64,000 nucleotides of DNA from CAWALV01 sp963782965. GTDB lineage: Bacteria > Actinomycetota > Actinomycetes > Acidothermales > Acidothermaceae. The stretch covers positions 558,001 to 622,000 of the forward strand of contig CAWALV010000002.1 of assembly GCA_963782965.1 (NCBI GenBank), in the 5' to 3' direction. Made by a program: the position numbers and the translations under genes. Each line of letters opens with the position of its first letter. Within the stretch, counting starts at the first letter, position 1. Positions 16,380-24,300 of the stretch are shown one piece after another. The notes beneath the pieces are model-generated. The model was given only the letters and a program-made list of their open reading frames with translations, made no database searches and was not told the origin of the DNA.

Positions 16380-17060
16380 GTGCACGTTCTCATCGTCGAG
16401 GACGATCCGCGGATCGCGTCCTTCCTCGACAAGGGCTTGCGCGCCGAGGGTTACGTGACGACCTTGGCCACCAACGTCGTCGAGGCGATGACCTACTCCG
16501 AGGTGATCGCCGGCGACCTCAGCCTGGTGCTGCTCGACCTCGGCCTGCCCGACGGATCGGGTGAGGACGTGCTGAAGCGCCTGCGGCACAAGCGACCCGA
16601 CCTCTCGGTCATCATCTTGACCGCGCGAGGTGAGGTGGGTGACAAGGTGCATGGCCTCGACCTCGGCGCGAACGACTACGTGACCAAGCCGTTCGCTTTC
16701 GAGGAGTTGTTGGCGCGGATCAGGGCAGCGATGCGTACCACGAGTCAGCCGACGACGACCGAACTCGTGGTCGGCGACCTTCGCCTCGACCTCCTGACGA
16801 AGGTGGCCTGGCGCGCGGGCCAGCGGATCGACCTCGCGCCACGGGAATGGGCGTTGCTCGAGCTGTTCATGCGCAACCCGACGCATGTCCTCACCCGGCA
16901 GCGGATCCTCAACCAGGTGTGGGACTACGGATTCGATGCAGGTAGCAACGTCGTCGACGTCTACGTCGGTTACCTGCGTCGCAAGATCAATCGGGCGGGC
17001 CTGCCGCCGCTCATCCAGACGGTGCGAGGAGCGGGTTACCGCTTGCTGGTGCCGGACTGA
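16380..17060 (+). CDS. OmpR-family response regulator (second of the redox module)
   Basis: A 226-aa protein: receiver (VHVLIVEDDPRIASFLDKGL, phospho-acceptor Asp53 in LLDLGLPDGSG, DYVTKPFAFEELLARIRA) followed by a winged helix (LAPREWALLELFMRNP, SNVVDVYVGYLRRKI, VRGAGYRLL). It forms a pair with the preceding kinase. Its last 25 bp overlap the convergent MFS transporter gene, so the two transcripts would be antisense to each other at their ends. Confidence 0.93.
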   Translation: MHVLIVEDDPRIASFLDKGLRAEGYVTTLATNVVEAMTYSEVIAGDLSLVLLDLGLPDGSGEDVLKRLRHKRPDLSVIILTARGEVGDKVHGLDLGANDYVTKPFAFEELLARIRAAMRTTSQPTTTELVVGDLRLDLLTKVAWRAGQRIDLAPREWALLELFMRNPTHVLTRQRILNQVWDYGFDAGSNVVDVYVGYLRRKINRAGLPPLIQTVRGAGYRLLVPD

Positions 17061-18625
17061 CTCTCGCGCCCGGCTCCAAGGGTGTTCTCGGCGGAGCGAT
17101 CAGCGGTCGCGACATCGCGCGGGTAGGTGCGCAGCGCGACGAGCACGACGCCACCCGCGATCACCAGGATGACCAGGAACAGCAGGAACGTGTCTTCGAG
17201 GCCGTGGCTCGATCCGGGAGTGGCGGTCGTCGCGCCGAAGCCGATGTTGCCGCCGAACAGGTGATCGGACACCCAACCGAACGTCACCGGCGCCGCCCCC
17301 TCGAGGAACCCGCGTATCGCGGAACGGATACCTTCCGAGCGACCCCACAGGTGGGGGTGAATGACGTCGAGACGGGCAGCGTCCTGCGGTGGATTGGCCG
17401 AACCGAGCAGGCCGGCGCCGATCGTCAGCAGGGGGACGGCGATCCACAGCTCGGTGACCCAGAACGCGGGTGCGAGGAACAGTGGGATGGCGAACAGGAC
17501 GACGGTCGGCACGATCACGCGCGCCGCAACCACGCCGCGCTTGAGTAGCCGGTCGGTGACGCGCCCGCCCGCATAGACCCCGGCCAGTGCGCCGACGCCG
17601 ACAACCAGTACCAGGCTGGACGCCATCGTCTTGGAGATGCCGTAGTGGTCCTGGGTGAACAGGATCGCGAACGTGCGCAACCCCGAGAAATAGAAGTAGC
17701 CGAGCGCCGAGGCCACGATGATGACGACGTCGGTTCGAACGCGCAGCACGTAGCGGACGGCCCACCACAAGCTCTTGTCCGCCGGGTCTTCGGTCAGGAT
17801 CTGGTTCTCGTAGGGCTGCGGCTGCTTGTCGTCGTCCAGCTGTGCGGTGATCGACTCGCCGTCGTCGCGCACTTCGGCGTCCGACCCGTCTTGTGCGGCC
17901 CGGTTGCCGCCATTGGGGCTCTCGCCGACGTCCCGCTCGTCGGGAATGTCACGTTGCCCCGGCTGCAGGCGGCTCTGCCCACCGCGGGCGGGCTCGGCGA
18001 GCCGCCAGACCGCGACCACCAGGATCGCGCTGGGGATCATGAGCCACCAAAACGCGTAACGCCAGCCGATCTGTGCTGCGACGAATCCGGAAGCGACGAA
18101 GCCCAAGCCGGTGCCGACGAGCTCGCCACCGAGTATGAACCCGTACATGCGCGCGCGGTCGCGCGCCGGGAAGTAGTCACCCGTCAGTGACGCGATCGTC
18201 GGGCCCGCCGTTGCTGTCACCGCGCCGAGCCCGATCCGAGAGAGAATCAGCCACAGGTAGGACTGCGATGCGCCGGCGAAGAACATCGCGGCGGCCCAGA
18301 AGATGAGGCTGATCGCCAGCAGGCGGGTCCGGCGCACCTTGTCGGTGAGCGCGCCGACGGGGATCGTGAACGCCGCGCCGACAAGCGTTGAGGCCGTGAC
18401 GAGCAGGCCGATGTCGGTGTTGCTGATGTTGAACGCGCTCTTGAGGTTGCTCGCGGTCGCCGAGATGGTGCCCTTGTCGGCGCCGTCCAGCGCGAGGACG
18501 GAGGCGAGCAGGACGACGACCCGCAACCGCGCCGGCCCGCCCACTTGGTCGACGACCCACTCCCGGCCGACCTGCGCCCAGTGGACCGGCGAGAGAGTGG
18601 CTGTCGATGACGAGCTTGCAGTCAC
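17036..18625 (-). CDS. MFS transporter with an extended central loop
   Basis: A 529-aa major facilitator protein with 12 predicted helices. The first loop signature is present (GALTDKVRRTRLLAISLIFW), as is the matching second-half loop (GGRVTDRLLKRGVV). The cytoplasmic loop between halves is long and acidic (about 80 residues, from GGQSRLQPGQRD to ILTEDPADK). It resembles the organic anion or sphingolipid-transporter-like MFS branch (spinster-type), but no substrate can be assigned. GTG 18625 follows a GGAG sequence. The reading frame continues upstream without hydrophobic content. Confidence 0.8.
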   Translation of the reverse strand: MTASSSSTATLSPVHWAQVGREWVVDQVGGPARLRVVVLLASVLALDGADKGTISATASNLKSAFNISNTDIGLLVTASTLVGAAFTIPVGALTDKVRRTRLLAISLIFWAAAMFFAGASQSYLWLILSRIGLGAVTATAGPTIASLTGDYFPARDRARMYGFILGGELVGTGLGFVASGFVAAQIGWRYAFWWLMIPSAILVVAVWRLAEPARGGQSRLQPGQRDIPDERDVGESPNGGNRAAQDGSDAEVRDDGESITAQLDDDKQPQPYENQILTEDPADKSLWWAVRYVLRVRTDVVIIVASALGYFYFSGLRTFAILFTQDHYGISKTMASSLVLVVGVGALAGVYAGGRVTDRLLKRGVVAARVIVPTVVLFAIPLFLAPAFWVTELWIAVPLLTIGAGLLGSANPPQDAARLDVIHPHLWGRSEGIRSAIRGFLEGAAPVTFGWVSDHLFGGNIGFGATTATPGSSHGLEDTFLLFLVILVIAGGVVLVALRTYPRDVATADRSAENTLGAGRESQSGTSKR

Positions 18626-18857
18626 CGTGAGGCCGCTCCGTTCGCGAGTCGCACCAGGCCGTCGAGATGGCCTCCCAGGAGTGGTCCCCGCCAGGCCGAC
18701 CGCTAATCCCTCAGACACCCACGTGCGGCGGGCGGTGCACATGACGTCTGAGTGACAGCTCTCTCACATGTGTGGACACCGCTTCCCGCGCGCGAATGAA
18801 TGTCGCACAGCAAGCCTGCTCATGGTTTTGAGGCAGGCCCCGGTCTGCCGGAAGCTC

Positions 18858-18899
18858 GCATGCCGTGGCTCGCTACCCCCCCGGCGGGCCACGGCATGC
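18858..18899. promoter_or_regulatory. 11-bp perfect inverted repeat upstream of copCD
   Basis: GCATGCCGTGG (18858-18868) and CCACGGCATGC (18889-18899) flank a 20-nt C/G-rich spacer. It lies ~130 bp upstream of the CopC-CopD start and just before the shared 17-bp motif. It could be an RNA hairpin in the leader or an operator with widely spaced half-sites. It has no U-run and no upstream gene to terminate. Confidence 0.45.
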
Positions 18900-18908
18900 G
18901 CCTGCGCA

Positions 18909-18925
18909 CATTACAACCCCGCAAT
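18909..18925 (+). promoter_or_regulatory. Copy 1 of shared motif CATTACAACNCCGCAAT
   Basis: CATTACAACCCCGCAAT lies 103-119 bp before the CopC-CopD start. The same 17-mer with one mismatch occurs at 21197, upstream of the copper-oxidase operon, in the same orientation. It is a partial dyad (10 of 16 positions of ATTACAACNCCGCAAT match its complement). Candidate regulator site shared by the two copper-related units. Confidence 0.5.
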
Positions 18926-19027
18926 CCGCGCGGCGCTGGCGCTCGCAAGCTGGTTTCCTCGTCCTCCATCGCAACACGCCGCCTGCATGCCACCTGTAGG
19001 GCGCGCGACGCGCGGGAGGGGAGCGTC

Positions 19028-20992
19028 ATGGGGATCGTCGCCGTCCGCCGCCGGATACGCGGGCGGGCACGCGGCCGGATGAGCCGGCCGGTCAGGTACC
19101 TGGCACCGGGGCTGCTCGCCGCTGCGTTGCTCGCGATCGTCCCTGCAGCACCGGCCGCTGCCCACGCGACGCTCGTGGGTTCGGAGCCGGCCGACGGGTC
19201 GTCGCTGTCGGCCGCACCCGACGTCGTCACTCTGCATTTCGACGAGGAGATCCGCCTCGACGCCACGCACGCGAACCTGCTGGACGAAACCGCCGGAAAC
19301 GCTGCTGCGGCACGCACGGCGGCCGCCGCCCTCGAGGTCGTCGGTGCACACGCGGGAGCCAGCGCCACCGTGGTCTCGTTCCGACTTCCGCCGCTTCGAT
19401 CGGGTGCGTATGAAGTGCGGTGGTACGCCACGTCGGCCGACGACCTGCACCAGACGCACGGATCGGTGGTCTTCGGCGTCGGCCGCGCCGCCGGACCGTC
19501 CGCGGGAGTGGACGATCCCTGGCCCGCGGGTTGGCCCACGGTGCTCGGGTGGTTGCAGCTCGCCTTTCTCGCATTGGGAATCGGCTGTTTGGTGTTGGTT
19601 CGCGGCTTCCTCAGGGAGCCGTACTCCGCAGCGGCGCCGGTCGCTGCGGAGCGCGCCGGTCTGTGCGGCCGTCTCCAACGCATCGCAGTCACGGCCGTGG
19701 GGTTGGCCGTGGTCGCCGGCGTCGGCCTGCTCCTGGCCAGGGTGCAACCGCTGTCCGTCGCCGGCCTGCGCTCGGTCCTGGGCGGTCGGTTCGGCCGCGG
19801 ATGGGTCGTCGAGGAGGCTGCGCTGGTCGGCGTCCTCGTCGTCGTCGCGGTCCCACGGCTGCGTGGCCGAAACCGCGCCTTCGACGTCGTCGTCGCAGGG
19901 CTGGTGCTCGCCGCGACACTGGCGCAGACCGTGACGTCGCACCTCGCGGCGTCGGCAGGCGGGTCGACGCTCACCATGGCGGCGGCGCCGGTGCACGAAC
20001 TGGCCGCCATGACGTGGGTGGGCACGCTCGCCGCCATCGTGGCCTGCGGGCCGGCGCTCGTGCGCGATCGTGCCCTGGCGACGCAGGTGCTCGCGCGATT
20101 CGGCTGGCTCGCCGTGCCGTGTGTCGCGGCGCTCATCGTGACGGGCCTGCTGCTCACCGGTCATCAGGTCGTCACGGTCGACGCCCTGCTGTTCACGCAC
20201 TACGGCCGGATCCTGCTGCTCAAAGTGCTTCTCGCGGCGGTCGCCGGTGCGCTCGGACTGCGCCACGCGCTGACCGTGCGCCGCAAGCCCGGTGCGACTG
20301 CGGGCGTTGCGTTGCCGCGAACGCGTAGCGGTTTGCGCCGGTCGATCGCTGCCGAGACGGCCACGGCGCTGCTTGCGCTCGCCCTCGCGGCAGCGCTTTC
20401 CAATGCGAGGCCGGCGCGCGGCCCCGACTACACGCCAGTTCCGGACGCCGTGCCGTTGCCGCTCAACGAACAGGTGGCCGACCTGCTCATCGGCGTTTCG
20501 GTCCGCCCTGACCGGCCGGGGCCGAACTTCGTCAGCGTCGTGGTGCGCAACACCCGGATTCCCGCCCCTGCGGCGGTTGAGCACGTGACGGTTCGCTACC
20601 GCGCCCAAGGCCCCGGTGCGCTCGAAGCGGTGCATGAAGCCGTGTCGACAGGCGACTCCACCTGGACCGATACGTCGGGGATTCTCGACCACCCAGGTGA
20701 CTGGCAGCTGCACATCGTCGTGCAACGGGCAGGTCTGCCGGATGCGGCTCTCGATGCAACCTGGCAGGTGTTGCCACCGCAACCGCCGTTCACTCGGCAG
20801 GTGCGGGTCTCGTCGGCAACGCTTGCGCCGACGCTCGATGCTGCCGCGCTCGCATTCGGTTCGGCGAGTGGCGTGGCGTACGCATTCGCCGTCTGGCGAG
20901 TACGACGGCGTCGGCGTTTCGACGACGCAGTCAACGTTTCGGACGACGTGGCGGACCGGCCGCTGTCGGCATCTGGAGCACGCGGCGAGTAG
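19028..20992 (+). CDS. Copper resistance protein, CopC-CopD fusion with C-terminal YtkA/FixH-like domain
   Basis: A 654-aa protein. A signal sequence (YLAPGLLAAALLAIVPAAPAAA) precedes a mature N-terminus starting HATLVGSEPADGSS, where the free His is the CopC copper ligand; DDLHQTHGSVVFGV carries the other conserved Asp/His ligands. About eight CopD-type helices follow, including VHELAAMTWVGTLAAIV. A C-terminal beta-sandwich of about 120 residues resembles YtkA/FixH proteins, and a last helix closes the protein. CopCD-type proteins bind copper outside and move it across the membrane. The ATG at 19028 has a strong GGGAGGGGA site. It may supply copper for the multicopper oxidases encoded downstream. 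Confidence 0.9.
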   Translation: MGIVAVRRRIRGRARGRMSRPVRYLAPGLLAAALLAIVPAAPAAAHATLVGSEPADGSSLSAAPDVVTLHFDEEIRLDATHANLLDETAGNAAAARTAAAALEVVGAHAGASATVVSFRLPPLRSGAYEVRWYATSADDLHQTHGSVVFGVGRAAGPSAGVDDPWPAGWPTVLGWLQLAFLALGIGCLVLVRGFLREPYSAAAPVAAERAGLCGRLQRIAVTAVGLAVVAGVGLLLARVQPLSVAGLRSVLGGRFGRGWVVEEAALVGVLVVVAVPRLRGRNRAFDVVVAGLVLAATLAQTVTSHLAASAGGSTLTMAAAPVHELAAMTWVGTLAAIVACGPALVRDRALATQVLARFGWLAVPCVAALIVTGLLLTGHQVVTVDALLFTHYGRILLLKVLLAAVAGALGLRHALTVRRKPGATAGVALPRTRSGLRRSIAAETATALLALALAAALSNARPARGPDYTPVPDAVPLPLNEQVADLLIGVSVRPDRPGPNFVSVVVRNTRIPAPAAVEHVTVRYRAQGPGALEAVHEAVSTGDSTWTDTSGILDHPGDWQLHIVVQRAGLPDAALDATWQVLPPQPPFTRQVRVSSATLAPTLDAAALAFGSASGVAYAFAVWRVRRRRRFDDAVNVSDDVADRPLSASGARGE

Positions 20993-21371
20993 TGCGTGCC
21001 GACGCGGCGGATCCGATCCGCTGCGCCTGCCTGTGAAGCGCTTGTACCTTCGCCCGCGCGACGCGATTCGGCGACGTGCGCTAATCGGACAGCACGTACG
21101 CGCCTACCACGAGAGCGCGGATTACCGGCGCTTCATGCCAACTCATCGACGTCGACCGGTTTCACTCGTGACTTGAGCCGATCGCGATGACGACCGCATT
21201 ACAACGCCGCAATGAAACCGCTCACCTTCTCAGGACGTGCTTGTCTCGCTCTTCATCGCGTGGATTCGCACGCGACAGGGAGGGACTTGCAGTGGGGGTC
21301 TTGCGCCGGGGTTTTGTCGGCGTCCACCGTTGCTTGCACTCTCCCGTTCCAATGCATCGGGAGGGCACGCG
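20993..21371. other. 379-bp intergenic region before the copper-oxidase operon
   Basis: No convincing gene. It contains a 15-bp palindrome just after the copCD stop, GCGGATC-C-GATCCGC (21007-21021), which could act as a weak terminator hairpin. It also holds the second copy of the shared 17-bp motif and the promoter and binding site (GGGAGGG) of the large secreted protein. Confidence 0.55.
21197..21213 (+). promoter_or_regulatory. Copy 2 of shared motif CATTACAACNCCGCAAT
   Basis: CATTACAACGCCGCAAT differs at one base from the copy at 18909 and lies 159-175 bp upstream of the large secreted protein that begins the multicopper-oxidase operon. Shared orientation and near identity suggest binding of one regulator to both units. 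Confidence 0.5.
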
Positions 21372-24300
21372 ATGATCGCGTTGCGGCGGGTACCGCGGAA
21401 GCGGCCACTCATGACTGCGCTGGTCGGCATGGTTGTCGTCGCCACGGCAGCGTCAGGTGTCGTCGGGCTTTACATCCCGAGCCAGAACAGCGCTTCAGCG
21501 GCGCCACTGTCGAACGGGCACACGGTCACTCCGGCCGCGCTGCTCAACGGCGCCGGCACCGGTGCACCGACCGGGCGCCTCGCGATCGACGTCGTCTCGT
21601 CGCGTGACAGCCTCGCGGCGCACGGCCCGCACCTCGGCGACGCCGTCACCACGTTCAAGTGGCTGATCCAGGAGGACAACTCCGGAGACCCGCACCAGAC
21701 GACGATGCTCGACTCCGCCGGGCACGTCGTGATGGCGCCGAACGGCCAGCCGCTGGACCCCTGCCACCCGGCATGGGACGCAACGACCAACAGCGGCCTG
21801 CCGAACGGTGACCCGGCCTTCCCGGCCAACTGCAACTGGCCGTCGATCCACAGCATGGACGCCGCTCCCGTCGTCTCCGAGGGCACGCAGGCCGACTGGA
21901 ACAAGGCACTCACCCTGCCTGTCGACGGCTTCGCCGGGTCCGGCACCGGACTCGCGGCCGGCACGACCCAGCACCCCAAGAAGTACCTCGTCTCGGTGCT
22001 CGCCGACGGTTACCAGCTCGGTGGTGCGCACTTCACCGTGCCGATGAACGCCGACACGGCAGCCAGCTCGGTCGCCACGGTGCACGTCGCGCTCAACCCG
22101 TACCCGGTCCCGCTCGGCACGATCCGTTTGCGCGTCTTCTCCGACACGGCGCCGACGAACGGTCAGTGGGATCCCGAGGCAGAGCCGGCGCTGCGCAACT
22201 TCGAAGCGAGGCTCGCCGACTACAACGGTCCGGTCACGGTCGACTACTTCGGCAATCCGCTGTGTACGACGTATCGCACGAACCGCGCCGGCCGCATCAT
22301 GCTCAGCTCCAGCGGACAGCCGACCGTGCTCCAGATCGGCGGCCACTGCCTGAGTGACCAAAACGGCGACATCGTCATCCCTAACCTCGCCCCCAACCGC
22401 TACGGCGCCAGCGTCCTGTCGCCCGAAGGCCAGACCTGGACTCAGACGACCACGCTCGAGGGCAACCACGACTGGGACGTGTGGGTGCAGCCGAACGACA
22501 CCGGCTACGACACCGAGATGGTCGTCGGCGGCGAGGCCGTACCGTTCGTCGACGTCGGGTTCGTGCCGCCGCATTCGTTGCGGTCGTTCGGCAGCAGCGG
22601 TGAGATCAAGGGCCGGCTGATGGAGTCGTCGGTCTACTTCCCCGGCTTCGGTGGCCTCCAGAGCACCATGAATCTCACCGCGGGCACCGGCGGTGTGAAG
22701 CTGACGGACCCGATCCCCGACGGCTACGTCGTCCTCAACGACCTCAACAACAACGACACCACCGTGTACGCCGGACCTGCGAACCCGGACGGCACCTACG
22801 ACATCAAGCACGTACCGAACGGCGACTACGCCATCACGCTCTGGGACGTGCGCCAGGAGTGGATCCTCGACACCTTCAACGTGACCGTCGATGCCGGCAA
22901 GGTCGTCGACCTCGGCAACACACCGCTCGCCGGGTGGTTCACACACCTTTATGGCACTGTCTTCGTCGACAAGAACGGCAATGGGAAGCAGGACCCGGGC
23001 GAAGAGGGCGTTCGCAAGTTCACCCTGCAAAACCTCGACCGGACCAACAACGCGATGGAGTCGGGACAGCAGACAGCCGACACCGACAACCAGGGTCACT
23101 ACGACTTTGCCGAGCTCTACCCGCTCGGCCAGTACTCCGTGCTCCAGTTCTTCAACAACCGGTACAAGACGACCGGCATCACCTACCAGACGTGCAACGA
23201 CAAGCAGGAGCACACGGTTGTCACGGCGATCGTCGACCTGAGCTACAACGCGGTGATCGGCCAGTGCGGTCGAGTGGACGTCGGGGTGCAAGTGTTCGAC
23301 GCAGCCTCGGGTGACAACGGCGGCATCGTGGCTACGGCGATCTACGACTCGATCCGGCAGAAGTACAGCGCACGCCAGGCCCAGACCCTCGCGCAGCAAA
23401 ACGGCATCCCCGGTATCAGCTTCGAGCTGTACCAGCCGGTGTCCGACGGGCACGGTGGGTTCGTCCGCAACGCCAACGGCTCCTACGCCACGAACGTCCC
23501 GGACGCAACTCACGGTGGCGACCCCTCTGGGCCGAACGGGGTGCAAACCTACGTCTCGGAGAACTGGGCGAAGCCGACGGGCTGCGTTCCGCTCGACGTG
23601 AACGGTGATCCGTTCACCCAGCAGGACGCCATGTGGTCGGACCCGACGATAGCCGCGGGCCGCCCCTGCGTCGAAGCGCCGATGACCGGGCTCGGATTCG
23701 GCGTCGGGGACGACGTGGCGCACGCTCCGCAGGTCGACGGCAACTACGGGCTCGCCGCGCCGGCGGGCGACTACATCGTGAAGACGGTCGTGCCCACGGA
23801 CATGGTGCTGAACAACGGCAAACCGTTGTACAAGACCACCACTGAAGCCGACGTCAACACGGCTTCCGGCGAGAACTTCATTCCGCAGAATGCGGAAGCC
23901 ACTGGCGTCGCGTGGCCGCCGCTGCCGGCAACTCCCAAGCAGCAGGCGCAGGCAGCGCCCGGCGAGTACGGCGAGAACCCGCACACGACGGCGACCGGGC
24001 CCGACCCGATTTGCGCCGGCGCCACGTTCACGGTGGACGTCGCGTCGCGGGCGCTGGCCGGTGACCGCCAGGCGCAGAACTTCCTGGCCGTCGGCGGCAG
24101 CCCGTTCGAGGGCCAGCAGCGCAGCTACTGCGACGAGAAGCTGTTCCACATCGAAGCGGGCCAGTCGATCGCTCCGAACTTCCACTTCTTCACCGATGTG
24201 CCGATCGCGACGAAGTTCACCGGCCTCATCGTCGACGACGTCAACGTGACCACCGACCGTAAGAGCACCGGCCTTGGCGAGGTGCGCGGTATCGCCAACG

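Larger units (their letters stand above)
18626..19027. other. 402-bp divergent intergenic region (MFS / copCD)
   Basis: No gene is supported here. It contains the promoters of the divergent MFS and CopC-CopD genes, an 8-bp palindrome CACATGTG at 18765-18772, a long inverted repeat at 18858-18899, and a 17-bp motif at 18909-18925 that recurs upstream of the multicopper-oxidase operon. Confidence 0.6.
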
